From positions 1,550,001-1,614,000 of the forward strand of contig OZ345358.1 of the NCBI GenBank assembly GCA_977006965.1: a stretch of 64,000 nucleotides of DNA, read 5' to 3'. The stretch's first letter is position 1. Each line of letters begins with the position of its first letter. Shown piece by piece: positions 1 to 10,462 of this stretch. Both the position numbers and the translations under genes were made by a program. Source of the stretch: Phymatolithon calcareum. Its lineage: Eukaryota > Rhodophyta > Florideophyceae > Hapalidiales. The notes under the pieces were generated by a model that saw nothing but the letters and a program-made list of their open reading frames with translations, ran no database searches and was not told where the DNA came from.

Positions 1-487
1 CCGATTACAGCAGCCCCTCGCGGGGATCGGCTTTACGCGGCACTTGAATTGGCTCGCGCTCGGAGCAATTACACAAAGGAAATAACTGAGCATGGCACGC
101 GGCGTGGTACTTACGTAAGTCCCTATCGAGTAGGGGCGTTGACTTCGTCACTATAGATGATTTTGCGGTAGCGGCATACCGCTTATCTTGAAACCGAGTT
201 CTTTCTCGGCGTTTCAGGTCTTCTCTTGTGACCGAATTCTTCCTCGATGTTGCAAGTCTTCTCCATTCCCAGTGCCGCGCTCGTTTCTTGGTTGTTTGAT
301 TTGCGTCGCGTGGACTCGCATGGATGTCACGAAAGCTTCTGCGTTGCTCCTGCCAGTGCGCCTGCTTCCTGTTAAAGCAGTCTTTTTTTACACATTGGTT
401 GGTTGACGCCTAGCTGTCTCCGATTACAGCAGCCCCTCGCGGGAATCGGCCTTGCGCGGCACTTGGCTTTGTTCGCGCGGGCAGCAA
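1..487. repeat. Direct repeat pair (1-67 and 420-487) plus small tandem repeat
   Basis: About 67 bases at 1-67 recur at 420-487 with roughly 85 percent identity by eye; both begin CCGATTACAGCAGCCCCTCG. Between them an imperfect tandem repeat of about 38 bases lies at 190-227 and 228-264 (units with ACCGA, TTC, CTCGRYGTT and AGTCTTCTC). The region is C/T-rich with short overlapping open frames and no recognisable protein. Repeated leader units of this kind occur in the 5' regions of some retrotransposons, but no retrotransposon ORF follows directly, so that reading is an inference. Confidence 0.5.
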
Positions 488-986
488 CTGCCCGAGGAAA
501 ACGAACTTGGACCGGCAATGATAGCTTGCTTGTTTCATATGCCGCCTCAATTTGCGGAAGTAGTCAATTTCCTACGGCGGCGATGTGGTGGCATCGGAGT
601 CACCGAGAAAACTGGAGACTTTGGTGGCGCAACAATGTAGGCGCGTTCCCGATCCCGGCGCCCAATTTCCGCGGAGCTACCGCCAAAATGCGCACATTTG
701 CCAGCCTCATAGGCAAGGGCGCTTCTTCCGGCGCGGACGAACCGCCCGCACCGGAATTCTTGGCTTCTTGGTTTGTGGCCCGGTCGGTCCTTACCTGCTC
801 AATCAGATGTCTTTACTGTTTGAGCTTTCTAGTGCTCGTGTGACTTGAAATTTCTTCCGCCGAATGGCGATTCCTCTGAGATCATTGATCTCTTCGATTA
901 GATGGGTCACCATTTCCACTGGATCTAATGGCTTCCCTTCGCAGCAATTAGTTTAGGGTCTCCTCCTTTCATTAAGATAAGATTTT
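488..986. other. No recognisable gene
   Basis: Several overlapping open frames of 60-146 codons cross this stretch, but none shows a domain, signal peptide or motif I recognise, and they lie in different frames over the same bases. I see no transposon signature other than the upstream repeat. Confidence 0.4.
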
Positions 987-1500
987 TCATCTTCTTTGTG
1001 AAGTCTGTTGGAGTTGAAGCAGATTGATCTTCAACCAATTTCTTAAAGCATGCTCGTCTGTTGCCCTGGTCATCTTCTTCACCTGTCTGTCAAGATCTCT
1101 ATGTGCTTGCCAGTCACTGGCCGAGTTAGTTTTCCGGCCCTTCTTGTAGGATTTCGTTCGCAGCTTTGAAATTTTGTCGAGCTCTTTGGTCCAGAATTCC
1201 TTGTATCGGCGAGCCTTCCTTGGCTTTTTGTATGCCCACGGTTTGTTGACGGTATCCCAAGCTCTTCTGTATGCAGTCTGGTAGGCTTCCTCTGTGTCCG
1301 CTCTACGTATTTCCTCAGTTGCTGCCGGAAGACTTGACTGGTACTCGGCCATTGCTTTCTCTTGAAGCTTGTCGCTTTTCCGGGCGCTCAAAGGTAGCCT
1401 GTGCTCCTCAACGGTATGGAGATGTCCTGTTGGACCCTGCCGGTCGCTCGAACCAATCCATTCCTCACGTGCCAGATGAAATGACTGTGCAGTTGTTCAC
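987..1500 (-). pseudogene. LINE ORF2 fragment (end of endonuclease and linker to RT)
   Basis: The minus-strand frame contains a basic stretch with a YKEFWTKELDKISKLR segment. It corresponds to the linker between the APE endonuclease and reverse transcriptase in the two larger LINEs here (KPFWNSNL-type in family A, KSFWKKELDNLAKKR in family B). Upstream, at 1390-1500, the minus strand resembles the end of the endonuclease in broken frames. Both ends are truncated and no 3' tail is present, so this is a dead fragment. Confidence 0.65.
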
Positions 1501-1823
1501 TTACATATGATTAGGTCGATCACGCTTGAGCCTCATTATAAGCAAGGGAAGAACCGTTTACAGCTATTGCTGAAGTATGAAGAAGAACGCATCAGAAATG
1601 TCGGGCTCGTCTTTGTTTTCTGAATCAAAACACAATTTCTACACTGCTCAGGAGGCGGTTCTATGTACTCGCTGACATTCACATTGTACGTCAACAGCAC
1701 TCCTTTGTGCGTATGATGTGACAGCAGTGTATATTTTCCTGCAGTCGATTATCCAACCACCCTTTCTAGTACCATCAGATAGTCTCTTCATCCGCAGACG
1801 ACTCTAGTCAGGCCATTCTTACC
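1501..1823. other. No recognisable gene; presumed 5' flank of hAT-1
   Basis: No coding or structural signal seen. It should include the 5' end of the hAT element whose coding parts follow, but I could not find its terminal inverted repeat. Confidence 0.3.
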
Positions 1824-2566
1824 ATGTCTCAAACACCTTTGACAAACAAGAAAGTTCTAGAGGCCTTTTTCAAGCGCCGTGGTCCCCACAGTACCACGTG
1901 GACCTGCGACTGCGGCCTCCTGCGCACCCAAAAATGATCCGGATACTCCAATTTGATCTCTTATATCTCCACCGCACACCCTGACGAAGTGCATTCACTT
2001 CGAACGCGACGAAACTCAAACCCTACTTCATCTCTCCAGGAACTTCTTTGGCCGAAAAAACGGTTCAAGTCCATGCATGGATCGAGTTTATCGTCATGAA
2101 TCTCCAACCATTCTCCATAAGCGCGAGGTCCGAGCTTTTTAAGCATATCCGATAGGACAAAATATCCGTGAACACTCTGAAGAAGTACATTGAACGGCTG
2201 ACAGAGCGTGTTGAACAGAAAATTAACATCACTCTTCCTGACCGTTTTGCACTTATCTTTGACGGTTGGTCGGCAGGAGATGCTCATTGCGTCGCTATAT
2301 ATTGCACAATTCCGTCGACAGAACATTCTCATGGGTACAAATCAGTGCTTATAACTTTCTCGCCAATGGAAGAGGAAGACAGATTTGATGCCGAAGAACA
2401 TTTCAAATTTGCTTCATTCGTTTTTTCCGTCTTCAAAAAGTCTTTCTCCAACGTCGCGATAATGGTTGGTGACAACTGCAACAAGAAAAAATCTTTCGCA
2501 CGAATGACGGGGAAGAGATTCGTTGGCTTTGCGAGTCATAGATTTAATTTGGCAATAAAAGATATT
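1824..2566 (+). pseudogene. hAT-1 transposase, part 1 (zinc finger and start of catalytic core)
   Basis: An ATG at 1824 opens a short N-terminal piece with a CDC cysteine cluster like the finger of the other hATs here; it stops at about 1937. After broken frames, 2168-2566 reads clearly as hAT: LPDRFALIFDGWS carries the first catalytic Asp region, and VGDNCNKKKSFA followed by GFASHRFNLAI matches the D-N-C and SHR-NLA blocks of the RNase H-like core. The frame is cut at 2566 by a LINE insertion flanked by AATAAAAGATATT and resumes at 3204. Part 3, the dimerisation domain, is at 8655. Confidence 0.8.
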
Positions 2567-3203
2567 TTGAAGACAGAAGACTAGTTCTAGCGTTACGAAT
2601 GCTTGAACGAGCCAGAACAAGGAAAATAGGCTTGCTCGCAGTCCCAAGAGAGGAAAGAGACGTTGAGGAATTGCAATGAGTGTGTCGTGACATATCATCA
2701 ATGTTACATCACGACCTATTCGAGACGGCACGAACTTAAAATCGTTGAGGGACCTGCTCTTTAAAGACGAAGGACACGGCTTGGAGGCGAGCAGAAAGAG
2801 GAAAATTCCTTATGATATTCCCTGGTCTACTCCCGCCATCATCAGACTACCGAAAGCACGTCAGCGCCAGTTGGCGATTTTCCCCCATTAAGTACCACAC
2901 TTCTGGAAGACAAATTCGGTGAAATCGTACCAACTCTCATGAACAAGCTCGAAGTGTACCTTCAAAGATATCGACTAACAGAAAAGGAGACTAGTGAGAC
3001 TGAAAAGGAAGTGGACTCTAAGCTTTTCCCTCCACCTTCTCTGTAGGAGGGTTTTTGCAGCTAGGGCTACGACGATAGCAACGAGCTTTTTCGGGCTTTA
3101 ACAGAGTAACGGAGCTACCAAGGTTGTAGCATCTGAAACGCATCTCCCTTACAGTCTTATGAGTGTTTCTGAGGGCGTTTAATAAATTCAAAATTCAAAA
3201 AAT
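2567..3203 (+). mobile_element. 5'-truncated LINE, family A, inside hAT-1
   Basis: The sequence matches the end of family A ORF2 (compare 7905-8435) and its 3' UTR, ending AATAAATTCAAAATTCAAAAAA. The direct repeat AATAAAAGATATT flanks it at 2554-2566 and 3204-3216, and removing the insert rejoins the hAT reading frame. ORF2 is frameshifted and interrupted. The 3' hairpin AAACGC..GCGTTT is conserved, as is the upstream CCCTC..GAGGG stem. Confidence 0.9.
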
Positions 3204-3734
3204 AATAAAAGATATTCTGCAGGATTCAATTGTGGCCATTGAAAGATTTTATAAGTTAATGCGGATGCTTGGACGGCCGATACCGTCTACAAAACTTCGA
3301 AATCTAACGCCTCTTCGGGCGAAATGTAGGAACGAAACTCGTTGGAGTTCTATTTGGGAGATTCTGAAAACGTACGGCGAACGTAAAGAGTTCATTTCAA
3401 TGCTTGATGTGGATAAAATTGATGACTCGGTGCTTACCGCTCGGCAGGTTCGTGAAATTTACGCTCTGTCTGAGAAATTGAAAGATCTCGATAGTGTCAT
3501 GAGAGAATTACAGAGAGATGGCATCACTCTTTCGGATACTAGAGCGCTGTTCGACACGATTGTAGAAGATTTTCCTTCAACGAAATCGCGAGTTGCGCAG
3601 GATGCTGATATTGTAATTCAGCCCTCATTCGGGAGCCCAGTGATCAAAATTCAAAAGAACCGTATAATCGAGATGACTGACGTTGAGAGAGATGCTGTTT
3701 TCTTAGATACCAGTTGCCTGTCACTTTCAGAGCG
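3204..3734 (+). pseudogene. hAT-1 transposase, part 2 (middle of core)
   Basis: Directly after the LINE's TSD the frame continues as an alpha-helical hAT segment: IVAIERFYKLMRMLGRP, then RAKCRNETRWSSIWEIL. The latter is the N-x-T-RW-S block typical of hAT transposases ahead of the insertion domain. The frame runs into a second LINE at 3735, whose 12-bp TSD ACTTTCAGAGCG lies at 3723-3734. Confidence 0.8.
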
Positions 3735-3861
3735 TGAGGGGGAAGAGTCTGTATTGGACCGAACGGACCCAAAGAGCGATCGCGGGCAAGCGTAGTGGAA
3801 TAGAAGGTTTTTGTCGGGAAAGCTTCCCAGGAGGGTTCTATCTTTGTAGGCGCGAAGCGCC

Positions 3862-5450
3862 ATGCCGCCTGAAGGCGAAATGGAGACTTCGAATGACCAC
3901 CGAGACCGTGAACTGCCTTGACTGACGCAGGAAAGTCGCAGATCGAGACGCCGGGCAAGTCGAAACTCGACGGCGGAAGACGGAAATACTCAAAAAAAAA
4001 CCAAAATTTGAGTCAAGAGTTGACCCCCGGTCCACAGTCAGCACCAGCGAATAGCAGAAAGAAGCCGGGAGCAGTCGCTACGAAAACGACTCTCACACCC
4101 AATGGGGATGCCGTACCAAAAGAGAACTCTCCACAAACTGTGAAGGACAACCCCACTCGGCAAGCGTTTCCATCGATTCGGAACATGCTTCCGTGTTTTA
4201 GGTGCAAGCGAAAGGGAACACTGAATATGACTGGAGGCTATAGCACAGTCCCGCTGCTACTTAAGTGCAGCAAATGCCCAGCGAAGAAGAGTGGAAGTGA
4301 CGTTGTGTCGTTTGTTGACCAGATGGTACCGTCCGCTCAAGGTGGCGAGAAGCACTGCAACTTGGAGACAGAAAGAGAGCCAGAGAGACCTCAGAAAGAT
4401 GCTATCGATATCAACATTCTATTGAAGAAGTTGGAGGAGATCAAAATGAAACATGCAGACACTGTGAACCGGGTGACCCTCCTAGAAGCAGAAGTCGTCA
4501 CGCTCAGGGAAGAGAACCGTAGATTGAAGGAACACTCTCGGCCAGAAAACGCAACCGAGCGCACCGTGGAACCAACTCCAGATATTCCGTCCGATGCTGG
4601 GTTCCCCAGTTTAATAAGCACCGAAAAGCAAGATGTGGCAAAGCCGTCGTACCTTGACACAGCTCGAAGAGCAGCAAGCAATCCACAGGTTTCTGAGGAA
4701 GACAAATCGAAATTGGATGCCTTCACTGAACGAATGCGGCCAATGATAAGACCTGAAAAAGCACCAGTGGTGGTAGTACTATACTTTAAGAACCTCCCGA
4801 GGACGGACAGGAAGTACATTGAGGAAGCTGTGCGGGACCTGCTAACGAAAAGACGTCTCCTGCATGTGTCGTTCATTGGAAACTCTGTAATGGAACTTCT
4901 TGTTGAGAAGGTCGATAGTCCGAACATCATCAGTCTCATTCGATCAGCAAAGATGTCACACATGCCAAGATTTAGCGCATTCGAGAATGCGCTGAACACC
5001 CGCCAGATAGCAAACGCTCTTGATGGTCAGAAAAGAAACATGGAGAAGTTAAGGGGACGAGCGCGCTATTGCGCAGCGAAGGCGGACAATATTGTTGCCC
5101 GAGAATGGTATCACGGCATGGCGAAAGCTGCAAACAGAAGATTCTTTGACCTATGTGTCGAAAGCGCCGTAACGGCGCAGAGGCGTAACCTGGTGGCACC
5201 GGAGATTCGCCTTGGTGGGCGAGAAAGCGCAAGACTCCAAACTGAGGATATAGACCGGGGAGCGGAAGTGCCGCAGCTCTCAGACACAGGAGAAAATCCA
5301 GGAACAGCAACAGCTACTGCATCAGAAATAGTCCAATCTGACGTTGAAGAGGCAGAGAAAGACTCTAGCACTAAGCCGGGAACTACAAATGAGAAGATAC
5401 CAGACACTCTTGGGATACATCAAGAGGAAACCTCGGAAAATGCTATTTAA
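3862..5450 (+). pseudogene. LINE A ORF1 protein (zinc ribbon, coiled coil, RRM-like)
   Basis: The long frame opens at 3912 and ends at TAA 5448-5450, but it has no early ATG. ATGs at 3862 and 3880 (context GCGCCATGCC) lie in another frame that closes at 3919, so a small frameshift near 3915 probably separates the true start from the body. The body shows a C-x2-C...C-x2-C pattern (PCFRCKRKG, LKCSKC), then a leucine-rich coiled coil (VNRVTLLEAEVVTLREEN), then an RRM-like block starting VVVLYFKNL. This resembles L1-type ORF1 RNA-binding chaperones, which coat the LINE RNA. A Glu/Thr-rich tail follows. The last 11 bases overlap the ORF2 start. Confidence 0.75.
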
Positions 5451-8435
5451 GAAAAAGTGGCGTTTGGCAACTTTCAATGTTGGAGGCTCTCCGGAGACCC
5501 CAGCAGACATAGAAAAAATGATGAAAAACCACGGAATAGACATGGCTGCAATAACTGAAACACACTTGAGACCAGAAGGGAAAATTCGATCTGATTTCTT
5601 CTCTATGAACGCAATGCGCCCGCCGCCACAGACGGCGCGAAATTCTGGAGGAGTTTCGCTATTCTTTCGGAAGCACCCCGGGAGCCGCCTGATCTTTAAA
5701 CACACAGGGACAAATTTTCAACTGATTATCGCCCAAGTGGGGGAGATAAAAGTGGGAGCTGTCTACATATCCCCGGCAGCAACCAGAACGAAACCGAGAA
5801 ATGCCTGATCATTGTCATTACGTATGCACGAGGAAAGGCAATTGTGTGCGGCGACTGGAACGCTCGGCACCTGAGGTGGGATCTCCGCTCAAATAGGAGA
5901 GGCAACCAGCTCTTACGTTGGGCAACGGCAAAAACTGGGATGTCCGAACTTGGACAGGTTTCAGCTTCCAAACCAAGCGGTTCAAGAGCAACATCGACTT
6001 GTTCATAACAAAAGGAATTGAGACAGCAACGGTCTGCTCACCAACAGACGTCTGGACAGGTAATACGCAACACCGACCAGTGACGACAAGTTTTCTGACT
6101 CGCCAAAACCATACAAGAGCTCAAAATCCACGAATATCGGTTAAACAATGGAGACATGAAGAGAAACAAGAAAAAGTTCGGGAACTATACGGGACGGCCA
6201 TTCCAGGAATCCTCGATGATCTGAAACGATGCAGCACTCGACAGGAACTAGATCGTCTTTACGAAAAAATAGAGGATACGCTATGTGAGCCGTGGAGAGA
6301 GAAGAGAAATATCCCACCACGCTACAAACCTTTCTGGAACTCAAATCTCAAAACGAAGTGCAAACGCCGCAAGAAACTGTACAAGAAAGCTCAAGAGCAG
6401 GATACAGAAGAGGCATGGAAGCAATATGAGGAATGTCGTAAAGATATTCGCAAATTGGTGAACAGAAGGAACCGGCAGTATCAAGAATACATAGACGATC
6501 TTGAGGAAAAGGATGGGTCCAAGGCAATTGAACAAATCTCCCGAATGCAGAAGATGAGAACACGAAGAACGTCTAGGAACAAGATGACCGGCCGTCCATT
6601 GCATAAAACGCTGTTCACGGTCCACGTGTCCCAGACATGCAGAGATGTCAGGGGATGGCGACCAAACCCTTCGCACTTTGACTGTCCTCCTCAAATGCGT
6701 AATCTTATCAAACTAGCAATCCTGAAAGCTCCAACGAGAAAGGCCCCAGGCCTGGACGGAGTGAAGAGCGAAATGTTGAAAGTGGACCTGGAGGAATGCA
6801 CAGACCTAGTCTATGAGCTATGGACAGCCTGCGACAGATGCGGAACACTTCCACAATCGTGGATGAAAGCTCTCTTGGTCCCGCTGCACAAAAAAGGAGA
6901 CCATGACGATCCAAAAAGTTTCCGACCCATATACCTTCTGAGTCAGGTCAGAAAGGTTGTTGAATCCGCAATTGATACTATGCTCCGTCAAAGATACAAG
7001 AACCACAACATCCAGCTGGGATTTCAAAAAGGGAAGAGTACGGAGCTCGCAATCTTGAGCGCGCTGGAACTACAAAAGCGAAGGCAGCGATGCATCGCAG
7101 TATTGGACCTGAAGGCAGCGTACGACACAGTGCCTAGACAACACCTGCAAGAGCGAATGAGAGGGCTTCTACCGCAAGAGCTATGCGTGATGATCGAACC
7201 ATTCTTGATGCCTTCCTGGGTATCTACGATTGGTGACCCGTAGCAGAAGTGGTTCCTAATTGACAGAGCAGTACCTCAGGGGTCTCCTCTGAGTCCAAGT
7301 CTGTACAACATTTTAATGGACGAATTTGCGGAAAGAAGAAGCCGAGTGCCACGAGAAGTTGCAGATGTAGCTGCAGTCCTCTTTGCGGAAGACGTTCTGC
7401 TATCGGCAAAGACACCAGCGGGACTACAGAGACTGTTAAACATTGCATCGAAGTGGGCAAGGGACAGGCAGATGGTTTGGAACACGAAAGCTGGGAAGAG
7501 CGAAGTACTTCTCTCGGAAGACACAAGATCACCCATTTTCAAGCTTGCAGGGAAAACGTTGGCAAATGTTAAAGAAGTATCATACGTTGGCATCTCACTC
7601 AGTAATGAGGGAGTTACCGACACAAAAATGCTGGAGCGCATCCGATATGCAAAGATCGCGGTATATCAACTGAGGTCCCTGGGTGTCTCGTTGCGAGCAC
7701 TCACCCCCTTGAAAGCAGTGAAGACATACAAGGCGCTGATACAACCAAGATGGGAGTATGCAATGCACCTGACGCCATGGACGCCGAGAGTCAAGACAGC
7801 TATCGCAGAAGTAGAGAAAACATTTTTCGCACAGGTATTCGGTCCAATATCGAAAAACCGCTATGGCAGACTTCGCCTTCTTTGCCGAATTCACAACGCC
7901 GAAAACAGGAGACTCGTTCTAGCACTCAAAATGCTGGAACGAGCGAGATCAAAGAAAAGGAGTCTTCTGGCCGTCCCAATCGAGGAAAGAGATGTGGGTG
8001 AACTACAATGGGTTAGTCGAGACATATCGGCAATGCTACAGTACGATCTATTCGAGACGGCACTGACTTTCCTCAAACAGGGAGTTTCAGCAAAAATCGT
8101 TGAGGACATTGCTCTTCAAAGACGAAGGAGACGTCTCGGAGTTCAACAGAAAGAGAAAAATTCCCTACGATCTGCCTGGGTCCACGCCGGCGATTATCAG
8201 ACTCCCGAAAACACGGCACCTCTAATTAGCGGTAAAGTGGGAATTCGGTCGGTTTCCCCCAATGAGCACATCACTTCTGACAGACAAGTTCGGTGATACT
8301 GTACCAATCCTCATGAGCAACCTAGAAGAATACCTCGGAAGATATCAACTGACCAAAGAGGAGATTGATATCACTGAAAAAGCTCTAGACAAGCTACTCT
8401 TCTTCACTATCGTCTTTTACGACGACATGGAATAG
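5440..8435 (+). pseudogene. LINE A ORF2 (APE endonuclease and reverse transcriptase), broken
   Basis: It starts at ATG 5440, overlapping the ORF1 stop. Endonuclease: FNVGGSPETP, AITETHL (catalytic Glu), then, after a frameshift near 5790, GDWNARH and a C-terminal NTQHRPV where SDH is usual. RT: RKAPGLDGVKSEML, PLHKKGD, LGFQKGKSTE, motif A AVLDLKAAYDTVPR, motif B VPQGSPLSPSLYN. Motif C reads LFAEDVLL: the first catalytic Asp of FADD is Glu. An in-frame TAG lies at 7241-7243 and an extra A near 8096 shifts the frame compared with the copy at 26971. The ancestral stop is TAG 8433-8435. It would nick target DNA and copy its own RNA; this copy is dead. Confidence 0.88.
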
Positions 8436-8654
8436 ACAAGGCGCCAATTGAGGAAATCTGATCAGTGGACCCCAAGCTTTTCCCTCGGCCCTTTTACGGG
8501 AGAGGGTTTTTGCAGCTAGGGCTACGACGTTAACCCGGGTTACAAGTATTTGAATATAAGATCGAAGCTACAACGTAGCTGCTGAAACGCATCTCCCTTG
8601 CAGTCTCATGAGTGTTACTGAGGGCGTTTAATAAATTCCAAATTCAAAAAAAAA

Positions 8655-8895
8655 ACTTTCAGAGCGAGCGCTAAAGCGTCGCAAGACATCGTAAGCACTA
8701 CCGAGCTCACACTACATGGACATTATATTTCTCCTTCCGACATCTAGCATCTGCGAGTGTATGTTCTCGAAAGCTGGCTTTGCCCTTAACGACCGCCGAA
8801 AGAATAGCACTCCATCTCACTTCGAGTCGCAGATGTTTCTGCATGACAATGCGGAACATTGGGGATTGCATGACGTGCGAGATACATTTGACTGA
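8655..8895 (+). pseudogene. hAT-1 transposase, part 3 (C-terminal dimerisation domain)
   Basis: After the LINE A tail, one frame reads LLPTSSICECMFSKAGFAL followed by NDRRKN, a clear hAT C-terminal dimerisation motif (S-x-E/C-x-x-FS-x-AG...RR-x-x). It ends in TGA at 8893-8895. The join from part 2 is frameshifted. Parts 1-3 make one transposase gene split by two LINEs. Confidence 0.8.
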
Positions 8896-9439
8896 CGTTA
8901 GTTAGAGTATCAGCTCCACTCCTCTTCAGTTTTGCAAGTAGTCAAATATTCGGATATGCGTGGGTCCTCTTCTGTCGAATGAATTGCCTTTTGTTTGTGA
9001 TTGTGTTAGTGCGTGTAAGTGTTTCGGCATCACTGGGTGATGTTTCGAGACTTTCTGTAAACTGTTTACTTCCTGCTTCAACTTCTCTGTGTGTGTTTGG
9101 AAACTATCCTTCTCATTCCCTTCAACGTCTCCATGTATGTCCACGTCTCATAGATAAAATAAAGACGCTATTCATGTGCTTTGCTCCTCGCGCCAGCTCA
9201 GTGGAGATTCGGAGAATTGCTGAGGGCCAGCTACAGCTGAAGGTGCCGAACAGTGAGTTGCACTAGATGACAGAAGATATTACGGTGCGAGCACTAATTC
9301 AAGCTGTACAAGTGCTACACAATACCAAAATTATTTCGCAGGGTCGGAATAGATTATTTATTCGTACCCTGCAAGAGATTTGTTTTTAATTGAAATGCTG
9401 GAGATTTATTTATTTATAGCTATCAAAGACGGAAATAAA
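8896..9439. other. No recognisable gene; hAT-1 3' flank
   Basis: Two opposite-strand open frames overlap at 8926-9266, neither with a known motif. The 3' end of hAT-1 should lie here, but I found no terminal inverted repeat. Bases 9360-9450 are A/T-rich. Confidence 0.3.
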
Positions 9440-10116
9440 AAAATAGTATTTTGACAGCCTCTGCTGAGCCTATACTTCGATTTTTTATCTTCTTCGGCTC
9501 TTCTTCGATACTGCTCCCTGTTCTGCTTTTTGCAAACTTTTCTCAAGTCGTCGAATTCCTTGGGACACTCCACGTCCTTTGTTTCTTCCACTATGTCCTC
9601 CTCTCTACCACAGTATTCTTCTGTCTCTTCGAGGTGCTTCTTATGCCTTAGCAGGTGCAGGGAGAACCTTTCCGCTTGATGTTTTCCTCTCATCTCTTGA
9701 GGTTCTAGTCGACACAGGACTCGCATTCGGCCGCGTCAATGCTCTGCATACTTTCCGAAGACATTCTTGTACAATAATCCTTCCGCAGATTCGATAGCCG
9801 AACACAATCGCTTTTTCATTGGCGTCATATGTAGAGTATATTCCCATTTCGGCAAGTTTAAACACTTGAAGATTCTAATGCATGTAGCGGGTTCGAATCC
9901 TCGAACGTTAACTCCGATCTGCCGCAGTTTGTGTATACAACCAACAGCATTTCGTACTCTCGATAGAGCCATGTCGTCTGGGGATATGTGTCGATTTATT
10001 TTAAAAGCTCCCAAGGCCTCTCTTCAAGAGTAACAGGGCCGCTTTTGCACGATTTTCTAAGCTAATGTAGTTTGACTATTCAGTATATCCTTGATTCGCA
10101 TTTCTCTCAGAACAAG

Positions 10117-10278
10117 TTTTTTTTGCAACTGTTTAGTTGTTTATTTGAAAGCCCTCATTAACACTCCTAAGACTGTACAGGAGCAGCTTTTCGTGACTTG
10201 TTCATTCTAGTATATCGCCTGGTCCCTAATACAGGGACTCGTCGTTTTCCATATTGTCAATTATGGTGACACTGTAGA
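10117..10278 (-). mobile_element. LINE C tail nested in LINE B copy 2
   Basis: This 162-base minus-strand piece matches the end of family C ORF2 (VTI-DNMEND-SLY then stop; compare 28840-28894) and its 3' UTR ending GGGCTTTCAAATAAAC plus A-run. It is flanked by TCTCAGAACAAG (10105-10116) and TCTCACAACAAG (10279-10290), 11 of 12 identical. LINE B coding sequence continues on both sides. This is the third level of the nest. Confidence 0.87.
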
Positions 10279-10383
10279 TCTCACAACAAGTGCTCTAGTG
10301 AGTTGCTTACATTCATATTCAATTTCAGGAATAATCTTGGATGAAGATAGAATGCGTTGGAGCCGACCAACTCAATCAGGGCT

Positions 10384-10462
10384 GTGAGACCAAACAGCGA
10401 GAAGCTGCCCTGTTACTCAAATTGAGGCTTTGGGAGCTTTTAAAATAAATCAACGTATATCC
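10384..10462 (+). mobile_element. LINE B 3' UTR scrap, plus strand
   Basis: A B-type tail in plus orientation, with the full hairpin (AGAAGC, TG, CCC ... GGG, A, GCTTTT) and ending AAAATAAATCAACGTATATCC. It sits inside minus-strand copy 2 between the GEYFGG and LIELV segments of ORF2. I could not fix its TSD, so boundaries are approximate. Confidence 0.65.

Larger units (their letters stand above)
3735..8654 (+). mobile_element. Full-length two-ORF LINE, family A
   Basis: ACTTTCAGAGCG occurs at 3723-3734 and 8655-8666, and hAT coding sequence is found on both outer sides, so this 4.92-kb unit is a complete retrotransposition product. Order: 5' UTR of about 130 bases, ORF1, ORF2 (APE endonuclease and reverse transcriptase, no RNase H seen), 3' UTR with a CCCTC..GAGGG stem, a terminal hairpin (AAACGC at 8585-8590 with GCGTTT at 8624-8629), AATAAA and a short A-rich tail. 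It is a Jockey/CR1-like layout; I cannot name the clade without a tree. Confidence 0.93.

Noticed and set aside
403-848. Overlapping 87- to 146-codon frames as genes
   Set aside because: They overlap in three frames, have no motif or codon regularity, and lie in a repeat-flanked region.
9885-9910. GGGTTCGAATCC, a perfect-looking tRNA B box
   Set aside because: It is the reverse complement of the GGATTCAAACCGG stretch of LINE B ORF2 and no A box lies at the right distance.
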